A DNA stretch of 64,000 bases from Metridium senile (taxonomy: Eukaryota; Cnidaria; Anthozoa; Actiniaria; Metridiidae): the NCBI GenBank assembly GCA_949775045.1, contig OX459105.1:15524227-15588226 (forward strand), given 5' to 3'. A program made the translations under genes and the position numbers. The stretch's first letter is position 1. The number at the start of each line of letters is the position of its first letter. Of this stretch, positions 29,890-41,000 are shown piece after piece. The notes beneath the pieces were generated by a model. The model saw nothing but the letters and a program-made list of their open reading frames with translations. It did no database searches and had not been told where the DNA came from.

Positions 29890-31030
29890 TGCTTAGTTTA
29901 CTACGACTTTCTACTTGTTTTGTTGTAGTTGTTTTGTTGTTGTTTTGTTTTTGTAGCTATAGATTGTTTTTGTTTTATTGAATGAGTTTTTGTTGTAGTT
30001 TTGCTGTAGTTGTTGTTGTTTTGTTTTTGTAGCTATAGTTGTTTTGCTGTAGTTGTTGTTTTGTTGTAGTTATTTTGTTGTTATGCGCGCAGTTGTTTTG
30101 TTTTGTTTTGTTTTTGTATCTATAGTTGTAGTTGTTGTTTTGCTGCTGTTGTTTTGTTGTAGTTGTTGTTTTGCTTTGTTTTTGTAGCTATATAGTTGTT
30201 TATGTTTTATTGTAGTTTTGTTGTAGTTTTGTTGTAGTTGTTGTTTTATTTTAGTAGCTATAGTTGTTTTGCTGTAGTTGTTGTTTTATTGTAGTTGTTT
30301 TGCTGTTGTATTTGTAGTTGTTGTTTTTGTAGCTATAGTTGTTTTTTTTACGTATAGTTATTTTGTTGTACATGTTGTTGTAGTTGTTTTCTTGTTTTTG
30401 TAGCTATAGTTGTTTATAGTTGTTTGGCTGTAGTTGTTGTTTTGTTTTTGTAGCTATAGTTGTTTGGCTGTAGTTGTTGTTTTGCTTTGTTTTTGTAGCT
30501 ATATAGTTGTTTATGTTTTATTGTAGTTTTGTTGTAGTTTTGTTGTAGTTGTTGTTTTATTTTAGTAGCTATAGTTGTTTTGCTGTAGTTGTTGTTTTAT
30601 TGTAGTTGTTTTGCTGTTGTAGTTGTAGTTGTTGTTTTTGTAGCTATAGTTGTTTTTTTTACGTATAGTTGTTTTGTTGTACATGTTGTTGTTGTTGTAG
30701 TTGTTTTCTTGTTTTTGTAGCTATAGTTGTTTGGCTGTAGTTGTTGTTTTGTTTTTGTAGCTATAGTTGTTTGGCTGTAGTTGTTGTTTTGTTGTAGTGG
30801 TTTTGTTGTTGTAGTTGTTTTACATGTTTTTGTAGCTATAGTTGTTGTTTTGCTATAGTTGTTTTGCTGTAGTTGTTTTTTTGTACATTTTGTTGTAGTT
30901 GTGGTCTTGTTTTTGTAGCTATAGTTGTTTTGCTGCAGTTGTTGTTTCTTGTAGAGGTTTTGTTGTTATAGTTGTTTTGTTTTTGTAGCTATAGTTTTTT
31001 TTTTTTTGCTATAGTTGTTACGTTGTTCTT
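29890..31030. repeat. TTGTTGTAG-type minisatellite
   Basis: About 1.1 kb of T/G-rich repeats built from TTTTTGTAGCTATAGTTGTT, GCTGTAGTTGTTGTTTTG and similar. A higher-order block (about 240 bp, from about 30165) recurs near 30470. Separates the propeller gene from paralogue A. Confidence 0.9.
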
Positions 31031-31109
31031 TTTATTTTGCGATGACCACAAATAGTTCTACAAAAAGTTTAATTTAAAAGAAATACAAAAAGTGGGTTAC
31101 AGCTTAAAT

Positions 31110-33984
31110 CTAGAACAAAGCATCGATAAGAAGACCGATGCTAACGATAAGGAAGACTGTTTTAGTTTGAAAGACTTTTACAGCAGCTCCTATCACTTGC
31201 TTTGGATCCTCTCCGTTTGGACAGAAGGGATTGTACTTTCCAAGGGACATCTTAATTGAATCAAGAAAATCGCCTTTTTGAATGCACTTATTATCGTCAA
31301 TGACTTTTTGCATACACTTCTTTGCTTTGGCATATTCCCTGATGACATAAATAGATGTACCACTTAATATTAAGTATATAAGTATCATCATCATCGTCAT
31401 CAATTTCATCGTTATCTTGCATGATTATCATGATTAATTGTATCATCATCATTATCATCACGATCCTCATCACCATAATCACATTTCACTATTTTCCTCA
31501 TCTTCAAAAATATCATCATTAACATCGATCATCTTCATCAATTCCATCATTATTATGCACAATTATCATGATTGATTGTATCATCATTGTCATCATTATC
31601 ACCACGATCCTCATCACTATAATAAAGTAAAGACTGTGGCAGTATTTTACGTCGGAAGTCCCTTTAGCCGAAGCTAATCTTCCAGCTAGAGAGCCGACGG
31701 TGCGCTCTTTTACTTCCCTCTCTTCATCAGTGCTTCGTTTTACGGGTATTTAAAGCTATTTAAAGCTACACCGAAAGAAGGTCAAAGAAGAGAAGTCGAA
31801 ACAAGGATGTGAGGTCATGATATATCATCATCAAACCTATATGAAGCAAACCTCCATCTTTTCCCTCCTCTTCCCTCTCTCTCCCAATTGCTCTCCCTCT
31901 CTCCCTAGCTCACCGTCTCCTTCATATCCCCTCCCCTCTCTCCCTAACTCTCCCTCCCTCTCTCTCTCCCAATTGCTCTCCCTCTCTCCCTAGCTCAGCG
32001 TCTCCTTCCTATCCCCTCCCCTCTCTCCCTAACTCTCCCTCCCTCTCTCTCTCCCAATTGCTCTCCCTCTCTCCCTAGCTCAGCGTCTCCTTCCTATCCC
32101 CTCCCCTCTCTCTCCCACCTCCCCCTCTTTCTCCTACTACACCATCCCTTAATCCATTCTCTCCCTAGTTTTCCTCCCCTCCTACCCAACATTTCCCCAC
32201 TTACCCACAGACTCTTTTGTCAGCTCGATTTGCTGTCCACATATTGTACACATTTGCTGTGCAACTATTGATAGCGTCGATGTACTCTGAAACGGTCATG
32301 TCGCATGGGAGAGTTGCGTTGCTGGCCACAACTGGAATAGTTAATCCTGCTTTGTCACAGAACATGTCTTTGGTAATCATTTGAGACAAAATCATTTTCA
32401 TCATCAGTTTGCTTACTTGTGCGGAGTAACAGCTTTGGAATGCTTTGCTCACACAGTCGATAAGAGTGTTCAGTTCAACACTACGTAGAAAGAAAAGACT
32501 CAGTGAGTACTAGAAAATGATACATCATCATCATTATGATATTAATATCACCATCATTGAAACCAGCTCAGTTCACGATCAACACTGCATTGAATAAATA
32601 GACTCAGTGAGTACGAGAAAATGATATATCATCATCATATTAATATCACCATCATTAGAAACCATTCATTTGACAGCATGCTTTACTTACACCAAATGTA
32701 GTATGTGATGTGATTATATTTTAATTATGATTTATTCAAGTGTCATGTAACTTTATCATCAAAGGGTTTGGGGCACCTTAAAATGAAACAAACACCGAAA
32801 CAAAACAGCAACAGACAAACGGGAATTGAAACGGGAGCTTTGTGGGTTTCAAAATTCATTGAACGATTTGTATTTGGTATTATTTAAGAATGGATGATTT
32901 GGTGGCTCAAATTCACATTAACCATGATCATACACTCGATATGTATGTTAGGGTACCTGCAGTCAGAATGAGGATTCTTTTGTAAAGAGTGAATAAAATT
33001 AGTCTGGCACGGCTGCATTTTCATCATGTAGTCTTCTTTTGTGCAGTTTCCCAATGATTGTCGACCATGTGCACAACCTATGGCAACTGAATAAACACAG
33101 TGTAAATATATTGGAGCAAAAACACTAAAAACATGGTAGTCCCTTTCGTAGAGTCTCCAGAGGCGGATGACCATTAACGTACGGTTCTCGTCGATCAATC
33201 TCAGCCTCGATAGCGTGTAATGTATTCTTTAGAATTTGACTACAGCCGGTGGAATTTTTAAGTGTTTCAATCACGCTATCGAGGCTGAGGTTGATCGACT
33301 AAAAGCGTGAAAAGTGCAAATCCAAGAACATGGACGAGGCCTACTCCAAGTCATTAGATCGCCCAAGATCGCTCAAGATCGCCTAAGATTGCCTTAGATT
33401 TTAGGAGCTTCTTGCTAAAATCGCCTAAGATCGCCTTAGATTTTAGAGTAATTTTCATTTGACCGTGAAAGTAAAACGACTATTTAGTCCGTACTAGTAC
33501 TTGTTGGTAAAGAACAAAAGAAAACAATATGATTCAGAGTCATATGAAAATCACTCTAGAAGCTATAATTTTGCTAAAATCGCCTGAAATTGACTAAAAT
33601 TACAGCAATTGATTTTAGGACCGGGTGTAATACATGGATATTTCTAAGATTCGATAGATATTGGTATGACTCATGATCAGTTTAATTTATTTTGCTTTAC
33701 AGTTCCGACTCAACTTAGTTCATATTCCAGCGATAGAGACAAGCGGGCCCTTTGAGCCTGGATTAACAATAGTCAACAATGTAGCAGTTCTAAAAATTAA
33801 TTTATTTTCAAACCTTGGTTCTTTCATGAATTTTAATTAAAACGTATGTGTAGTCTGTGCTTTATGAATTGAAATCTTTAAACGGTCCAGTAGCTAGCCT
33901 TTACAAAAACTATTTTTAAAGAAATGAAACACCGGAAACGAAATGAATATTGATTAGGCCAGCATTCACTTTTTACTATGATTG

Positions 33985-34016
<32 letters not shown>

Positions 34017-34700
34017 CAATAAATGTCTATAAATAATATTAAATAGATAACTGATATTATTTGCAATTCAATAATTATTGAACAGTGAATTATTGAAGCG
34101 TTGTTTTATACGAAGTGTAGTACTTATATATGATAACGAAATGAAGTCCTAACTTATAAAACGAGTGTTATAGTACATACTTCATTAAGGAGGCCTTCCC
34201 GTTCGCAAGGTAAAACCTTGTTTTAAAAGGGAACTGAAAGTAGAGAAGGCATATGCACCACAAAACTACATTTATGATATATAATGATGATCTTAATTCG
34301 CTGTATGAACTACCTTCCCCGGCGGCAAAAAGCAGTTTGCTAGCAATGATAAATGAGTTTGTAATTCCGAGGTAATTTCGTAGAGGTAGTGAGTGTGAGT
34401 CTTCAGTCCCAAGTAAGAGCTGTTTATATGAAAGCGAGTTGTCACTGATAGTCGGGATAACTCTATTAATTGTTTTGTATTATCCGGGGGACTTAAAACA
34501 ACGGCCCGGCTTGCAGGGACAACTCGCTTTCATATAAACAGCCCCTAGCTATTAAAGTAGGGCACTTGTGTCTGGCTAAATGCATTGAGACGTTAAAAAA
34601 TGTGATTTTAAATGAAGTCTTCCATGTATATATTCTTGTTTTGATCTTTTTTGTATCAAGACTTACCAGTGAATAAAACGAATGTCGCCAGAGATCTCAT
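31110..34700 (-). CDS. 12-cysteine secreted/GPI-like protein A, complete, 4 exons
   Basis: Member of a four-gene family I do not recognise. Exons in gene order: 34667-34700, 32957-33086, 32205-32480, 31110-31338 (222 aa), with intron phases 1, 2, 2. Exon 1 plus the start of exon 2 encode a signal peptide (MRSLATFVLFTVAIGCAHG). Exon 2 adds three cysteines, ending QKNPHSDCR. Exon 3 adds six and ends NRADKRVCG, with NATLPCDMTV inside. Exon 4 adds three, ending in the family motif LGKYNPFC, then a short linker and the hydrophobic tail TVFLIVSIGLLIDALF at the C-terminus. This fits a GPI-anchor signal, although no obvious small-residue cleavage site was checked. A lacks the Thr/Pro spacer of B-D. 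Predicted helical and disulfide-rich, located at the cell surface or outside. Function unknown. Confidence 0.85.
31375..31625. repeat. ATC microsatellite in paralogue A intron 3
   Basis: Imperfect (ATC)n with a duplicated CAATTATCATGATTGATTGT block. Non-coding. Confidence 0.8.
31850..32160. repeat. CT-rich tandem repeat in paralogue A intron 3
   Basis: About 83-bp units (CCCAATTGCTCTCCCTCTCT, CCTAGCTCAGCGTCTCCTTC, CTATCCCCTCCCCTCTCTCC) repeated three times, ending 40 bp before the exon 3 donor. A related CT-rich block lies at 35320-35505. Confidence 0.85.
32500..32680. repeat. Tandem duplication just upstream of paralogue A exon 3
   Basis: GACTCAGTGAGTACTAGAAAATGATA and following ATCATC/ATTAATATCACC recur about 110 bp apart. 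The remainder of intron 2 (to 32956) has no feature seen. Confidence 0.6.
33189..33302. mobile_element. Foldback in paralogue A intron 1
   Basis: GTCGATCAATCTCAGCCTCG, ATAGCGTG at left are inverted as CACGCTATCGAGGCTGAGGT, TGATCGAC at right. Loop about 55 bp. Confidence 0.8.
33345..33620. repeat. 'AAGATCGCC(T)' short repeats
   Basis: GATCGCCTAAGATCGCCTTAGATTTTAG and variants recur four or five times. A (GATA)n run sits further right at 33987-34016. No gene seen in 33620-34370. Confidence 0.65.
34375..34600 (+). mobile_element. SINE fragment split by a small foldback
   Basis: CGTAGAGGTAGTGAGTGTGA and GCATTGAGACGTTAAAA match the SINE at 9239-9640. Between them sits an inverted pair (GAGCTGTTTATATGAAAGCG at 34425 and its complement ending 34545), which is absent from the other copies. 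Confidence 0.65.
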
Positions 34701-34853
34701 CTTTGAATGGAAAGTTTGTTTATATCAGTGAGTATGAGTTGGATAAACTGATTATACTTCGGTTCAGGCACTCCTACGTAGCCGTTCTTAGTGTTGTCAC
34801 GCAACGCTTTAGTTTACTCCAAGTAAGCAGCCACTCCTTTATTTGATCAACAA

Positions 34854-34859
34854 CACGTG
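34854..34859. promoter_or_regulatory. CACGTG box upstream of paralogue A
   Basis: Palindromic E-box in CAACACGTGTCACGC, 154 bp before the A start codon. The flanking ACACGTG..ACGC context recurs before B (45021-45026). C has its own CACGTG at 59478-59483. Confidence 0.5.
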
Positions 34860-35029
34860 TCACGCATACTGAATACTTATTAAAGCGCTCTGATAGGCTG
34901 AGACGTGCCGGCTCCACTGAATTAGCTGAATTAATTATGTTTTATTTTTTAGTGGGAGACTTAATTAAGCGCTCTGGTTGGTTAGCTTGAGCTTCTAAAC
35001 AAACATGATTTCAGTGTTCTAAACTAAAT

Positions 35030-35260
35030 GTATAATAAATCGTAGTTTTGATTTGGGTCATTTTTGAACATTTTGCATGGGCTATAATCCATCATAAATC
35101 TTCATTTTGGGCCATTTTTGAGCATTTTGCATGGGCTATAAGCCATCATAAATCGTCATTTTGGGCCATTTTGAGCATTTAAATTTTGCATGGGCTATAA
35201 TAAATCGTCATTTTGGGCCATTTTGAGCATTTAAATTTTGCATGGGCTATAACCTGCCAT
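35030..35260. repeat. About 60-bp tandem repeat
   Basis: Four units with TCGTCATTTTGGGCCATTTT, GAGCATTT and TTGCATGGGCTATAA. Confidence 0.85.
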
Positions 35261-35319
35261 CATCGCCGTCAATTATGATATATGATCATTATCAATATCA
35301 TTATCAAACCACTGGAGCA

Positions 35320-35505
35320 ATCCTCCCTTCCTCTCCTCTCTCTCCCTCCCTATACCCCTCTTCCTAAGCTAGCACCATCTCCTCTCTCTACCTCCTCTCC
35401 CCTCTCTCTCCCTACCCCTTTCTCTTTCTCTACTTCTCTCCCTTCCTACTCCTTTTCCACTTTCTCTCCCTCCCTCTTTGTCTCTCTATCCCAACTCTCT
35501 TTTCA
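35320..35505. repeat. CT-rich block preceding the orphan first exon
   Basis: Pyrimidine-rich stretch resembling the CT repeats of paralogue A intron 3, also entered by a TATCATTATCAAACC-like flank. It may be a displaced piece of that locus. Confidence 0.55.
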
Positions 35506-35508
35506 AAG

Positions 35509-35540
35509 ATGAGAGCTCTGGCGACCTTCATTCTATTTAC
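35509..35540 (+). pseudogene. Orphan first-exon fragment of the 12-cysteine family, inverted
   Basis: TTTTCAAAG followed by ATG and codons for MRALATFILFT closely matches the first exons of A (MRSLATFVLFT) and B, but on the opposite strand to the array. The donor GTAAGT is missing. Instead AAAACACGTGACACG, the promoter sequence found upstream of B, follows in the orientation expected for a minus-strand gene. So exon and promoter are inverted relative to each other. No downstream exons were found on either strand. Confidence 0.65.
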
Positions 35541-35644
35541 AAAAACACGTGACACGTAATACGCACTCTGATTGGCTGAGCGGATGATCATCTAGACGAC
35601 TAACGGTTTATTTACCATGATTGATTCTCCATCATGATTATTGT

Positions 35645-37375
35645 TATTACTCGGGCTTCCGTATACGGAAAGCCCGAGTCTAAAAATGCAAACGGTTCTT
35701 CTTCTTTTTTTTCGTCGTCGTGGTCCTCAAATTGGAGGTTCAGGTCCCAGGCGTTCCTAGTAGTACATGACAGCGCATGAGCAAGTCGACCTCTGACCGA
35801 AAGCTCATACGAACGAATAAATATCGATTGAAATGAAAACTTGTTTTTATTTGTGATGTCATTGACGTGACTGACGATGATTGGCGTTGTCATTATTTTG
35901 GATAACATGTGAAGACGAGTCATGTCATTTTCACGAGTCATGTGAAAATGACGAATAAATTGTTCGATCGAATATCGACTCGCGTTTACTCGTTTAACTC
36001 TGATCCCGCAGAAAGTAATGGCTATATTTTTTGGACTGATGATCGACAAGACATTACCTATTGTTAGTTGCTGTACTACAGGGTTGACTCCCGAAATATA
36101 GCTTGCTATTTCCTATATTATAACAGTTATAAAGACGAGGACATCTTGGCCGGAATGATCCGCCGTTAGCGAAGTCCTTTCTAACACAAAACAGATGTGC
36201 CTGCAGAATTGCATTCGCTACGGCATATTATCAAGCACTTCCAACCGGAAATCTTGAGTTTATATTGATTAATGTGCTATCTAGTTCTTCATAATGTCAG
36301 AGAACGTGACTTGCTTCACGAAGCCTACAAAGCGAACACCCTCAACACGGCATGAAAACATTCAACTCGGCCTGTCTGAAAACCACTCTCAACAGCCCAA
36401 ATTGCCTCAAAAATTGCACAAATTGCTTTAGTAACTATCTATCTTTCTTGTTCTGACGTTCAATTTTCAAGAACAACTTCAAATTTTCGAAGCATTCAAG
36501 TTTTCGAACTCAGTATATCGCATACTCAAATCTTCGTAGCGGCGCTTTGAGGGGAGGGGACGGGTGAAATGTCAACACACAGGCATCCCGGTACATAGAA
36601 ATATATGTCGAGCAGATTCAATAACTGAATTGTCCATCTGTACTTTCGTGACGTTTATTTCTCAAAAGGTTAATCTTGATAATAATGTTTCTGAGACTTT
36701 CATTTTCTCAATAAAAACATGATGACATTTGAGATAAGGACATTTCTTATTAAAATAACCTAAAATTAGTCATAAATGATTATTTGTTTATTTTTGTGCA
36801 CATTTTAAACATTTTGCTAACATTAATCAACCAATGTAGTTCTTCTTCACATTTTACTATTAGTGGCTCAGGATAGCTTTGTGTGAATATGTGAATTTAT
36901 GAAACATTTTTAATGCTGTTTTTCAATACCAACCAATGCATCAAAACACCAAGCGGGCTAAAATGTCTAAAATAAAACACAACTCTGGCTCTGTCATCTC
37001 CTTGGATATAATAAGATTTTTCCTATTTGTGTCTCAGGATAGGTTTCTATACGTATAATATGCCTGCGTTAGAGCGTTATCAGTTTACTCATGACTAACT
37101 GAATTTGCTTCAGTTAGTGTTTATTTATACAGTAGTACCTCTATTTTAAAAGCTTTCACCCTCCGGACTTTCCAAAGTGGCCGCTTAATAGAGGTTGGCC
37201 GCAGAATAGAGGTATAGGTATAGGAATAGATTTGGGACTTTTTATTGTGACCGGAGTAATAGAGGGTGACCGCTTAATAGAGGTACCACTTTATATGTAT
37301 TGTATGATCTATGTATGATACATCATGAATTTCAATCCCTCAGAATCCCTTCTGTTCAGAAGCCCGAGTTATCGC
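35645..37375. mobile_element. Possible long non-autonomous element with 'ACTCGGGCTTC' ends
   Basis: Left ACTCGGGCTTCCGTATACGG and right GAAGCCCGAGTTATCGC are inverted 12-bp ends about 1.7 kb apart. An additional GAAAGCCCGAGT sits at 35668. The interior is AT-rich with no transposase, and the repeat at 37128-37293 is nested in it. The boundaries are tentative; a 145-codon minus frame at 35612-36049 crosses the left end and looks spurious. Confidence 0.4.
37128..37293. mobile_element. 'AAGCGGTCACC' element, copy 4
   Basis: Diverged left end (ACAGTAGTACCTCTATTTTA) and clear right end GACCGCTTAATAGAGGTACC. Interior GGTTGGCCGCAGAATAGAGG as in copies 1-3. Confidence 0.75.
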
Positions 37376-37499
37376 TCACAGAGCGTCTAGTTATTATAAT
37401 AATTAAAAATGAGGAAACAAAAACAATGAAATTACTCTAGCTTTGAAGAAATTTCTCGAAAAATTGGTTGAGGAATTTTCCTTGATATTTTACATAATT

Positions 37500-37590
37500 A
37501 ATATGATGTCTAATGAGTAGGCATGCAATTGCTTTTTAATTTCCAACTGAGCAAGCACTTGTCTCGACAACCTGATTCAGTAGCTTCAAT
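37500..37590. repeat. Sequence shared with 46437-46720, without the MITE
   Basis: TGTCTAATGAGTAGGCATGC ... GAGCAAGCACTTGTCTCGACAA parallels 46440-46715, where a MITE interrupts between AAGCACT and TCTCGACAA. This copy serves as the unoccupied site. Confidence 0.6.
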
Positions 37591-37754
37591 CCTGTTCAAA
37601 ATTGTTGGAACATCGCATTATGATGAATTTAAACAACAAAACTGAACACAACGAAAGGAAAGAAAACAAAAACAAAACAACATTCAAGTCATTTCACGTG
37701 CATTTTACGGCATAAAATGCGTTTTATTTCGTTGTTTTAAGTATAGAAGTAACA

Positions 37755-38094
37755 AACCCAAGTGTTCTAAGTTTCCCAATTTTTCTAAGTTCTACTGTTA
37801 TGCCTTACAAAAAGCATGTGAAACTACAAAACAAATAAGGTAACTGCAGAAGCAAAAACAAAACCCAAGTTTTCTAAGTTCTACTTTTATGCCTTACAAA
37901 AAGCATGTGAAACTACAAAATAAATATGGCAACTGCAGAAGCAAAAAGAATTAAAACCCAAGTTTTCTAAGTTCTACTTTTATGCCTTACAAAAAGCATG
38001 TGAAACTACAAAACAAATATGGCAACTGCAGAAGCAAAAACAAAACCCAAGTTTTCTAAGTTCTACTTTTATGCCTTACAAAAAGCATGTGAAA
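37755..38094. repeat. About 84-bp tandem copies of the paralogue B gene tail
   Basis: Four units of CCCAAGTTTTCTAAGTTCTA, CTTTTATGCCTTACAAAAAG, CATGTGAAACTACAAAACAA and GGCAACTGCAGAAGC. The CTACAAAACAAATAAGGCAACTGCACAAGC segment at the last unit is the actual end of the B coding exon (stop at 38095), so the array copies the coding tail plus 3' flank. Confidence 0.85.
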
Positions 38095-41000
38095 CTACAA
38101 AACAAATAAGGCAACTGCACAAGCGAAAAGAACAATGAAACCCTTCAGAGGAGTAGCTTGGGAGCCTGCTGTTGGACCGTCTGGTTGCTTAGTTGGAGGG
38201 GCAGTTGGATCAACGTCGGTTCCACAGAAAGGATTATAATTTCCCAATGTTAATTGTATCAATTCTTTGAACCAAGCGATGGATGAGAAGTCGCACTTTG
38301 TGTCGAGGACCTTCCTGACGCAGTCCTTGGAAGCTTTATACTCACTGAAGAACAACAAATATATCAATTATTCTCATAAATAGAAATAATTAACTAACTA
38401 ACTAAATGAATAACCTTTTTTTATCTTGTTCAAGCATCAATTAAAGACATAAATGGTCCCGAGTAATTAGCAGCAGAAAAAAACGTATTTCATAACTAGA
38501 CGTTGAAATGTCTGAGTTCGCAGAAAGACGAAACCCGCAGTAATCAAAATGTTAACATCAATACCATGATCATATCAGCAACAACATTAGGAACAACAAC
38601 AACAACAACAACACCTATCATCATCACCATCATCATCATCATGACTACCATCATTTTCACCATCATCATCATCATGATCACTATCATCATCACCATCATC
38701 ATCACATGCACCATTATCATGACTACCATCATTATCATCATCATCATCATCATCATCACCATTATCATCACTATCATGATCATGATCATGATCATTATAT
38801 ATCACCATCATTATATCACCACCATCATTTTCGCCATCATCATCACCATCATTATCACCATCATCATCACCATCATCATTACTATCATTTTCACCATCAC
38901 CATCATTTTCACCATCATCATCATTAACACCATTATCATCACTATCATCATCTTTATCATCATCATCATTATCACCATTATCATCATCACCATTATCATC
39001 ATCATCATCATCACTATCATCATCATTATATTACCATTATCATTTTCACCATCACCATCATCATTATTATCACCACCATCATTTTCACCATCACCATCAT
39101 TATCACCATCACGTACCATCATCATTATTATCACCATCACTGCCTGTCATCATATAATCATCTACTTACCCACAGATTCGATCATCATTATATCATATCA
39201 CCATCATTATCACCACCATCATTTTCACCATCACCATCATTATCACCACCAGCATTATTATCACCATCACTGCCTGTCATCATATCATCTACTTACCCAC
39301 AGATTCCTGGATCAGCTCTATTAGATTTCCACAAGTCCACTGTTTTGTTGGAGCAACCGTTGATGTCCTTCGTATACTGTTGCTCGGTAATATTACAAGG
39401 AAGAGTGGTGTTTACTCCCATTGAGCCAGGGTATTGTAATCCAGCTTTGTCACACATCAACGGTTTTGTTACCATCCCCTGGAGCATCATGTTAATCATC
39501 GCATCATTCGCTGCAGGAACACAAACCTTGATCTCTTTTGCAACACAACCTTGGAGAGCGGTCAATTCGGCGCTGTAGGAAAAGAGGATATATAGTTATA
39601 ACGAACCTACAAAACAGAGCGCATTACATACCATTGGGGGTGGGTTGGGGAGCTGTATGCAAAGGGGGGGGGGGGGTGATTTGAAGTGTTAGACGAGACA
39701 CGCCGAACGAGTATTTAAATGATGATGATAACGATGATGATGATGATGGTAACTATGACGATGATGGTAACTATAACGATGATGATAACGATGATGATAA
39801 CGATGATGATAATGATGACGTTGATGATAACGATGATGATGATGGTAACTATGACGATGATGGTAACGATGATGATAACGATGATGGTAACGATGATCAT
39901 GATGATAACGATGATGATTACGATGATGATAACGATGATTGTAACTATAACGATGATGATAACGATGATGATAATGATGACGTTGATGATAACGATGATG
40001 ATGATGGTGGTAACTATGACAATGATAGTAACGATGATGATAACGATGATGATGATGATAACGATGATGATTACGATGATGATTACGATGATGATAACGA
40101 TGATGATAATGATGACGTTGATGATGATGATGATGATGGTGGTAACTATGACGATGATGGTAACGATGATGATAACGATGATGATTACGATGATGATAAC
40201 GATGATGATAACGATGATGATAACGAGGATGATAACGATGATGATGATGATAACGATGATGATTACGATGATGATTACGATGATGATAACGATGATGATA
40301 ATGATGACGTTGATGATGATGATGATGATGGTAACTATGACGATGATGGTAACGATGATGATAACGATGATGATAACGATGATGATAACGATGATGATAA
40401 CGATGTTGATTACGATGATGATAACGATGATGATAATGATGACGTTGATGATGATGATGATGATGGTAACTATGACGATGATGATAACGATGATGATAAC
40501 GATGATGATAACGAGGATGATAACGATGATGATAACGATGATGATAACGTTAACGATGATCATGGTAACGATAATGTAAATGATAACGATGAAGATGATT
40601 GTGAGGATGATGATAACACTAATGATGATGATGATAACACTAATGATGATGATGATAAACATGATGATGATGATGATAACGGCACGACTCCGATGAAATT
40701 AATTGATCAAGATAACTTTAACAACATATTACACGATAAACGTCGCTTTAACAAAGTTCGGTCGTTATTTTTCACATATAACAATTACCTGCAATTCGAT
40801 TTGGGGTTCTTTATCATATCCTTGATAAACTTCGTGTTACATGCACGTGCTGCCAAGGTGTAGTTAGTGAACGAACACTGGCCGATAGGATCAAGAGTCT
40901 GTGCTTGAGCACAACCAAGCATAACTGAAGCACAAAGAAAAGCAAAATCTCAAATTAACAAGCTAATGAATTGACCAAAAGTGAGCTCCTCCCAAGGGGC

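Noticed and set aside
35612..36049. 145-codon minus-strand frame
   Set aside because: Crosses the end of a repeat with ACTCGGGCTTC termini; composition unremarkable and no motif seen.
38503..39324. A 273-codon plus-strand frame plus several minus frames
   Set aside because: CAT/CAC microsatellite in the intron of paralogue B; no domain and repeated in every frame.
39715..40662. Open frames of 286 and 315 codons on both strands
   Set aside because: They are frames through a GATGATAAC minisatellite; only Met/Ile/Val/Thr are encoded and both strands are open for the same reason.
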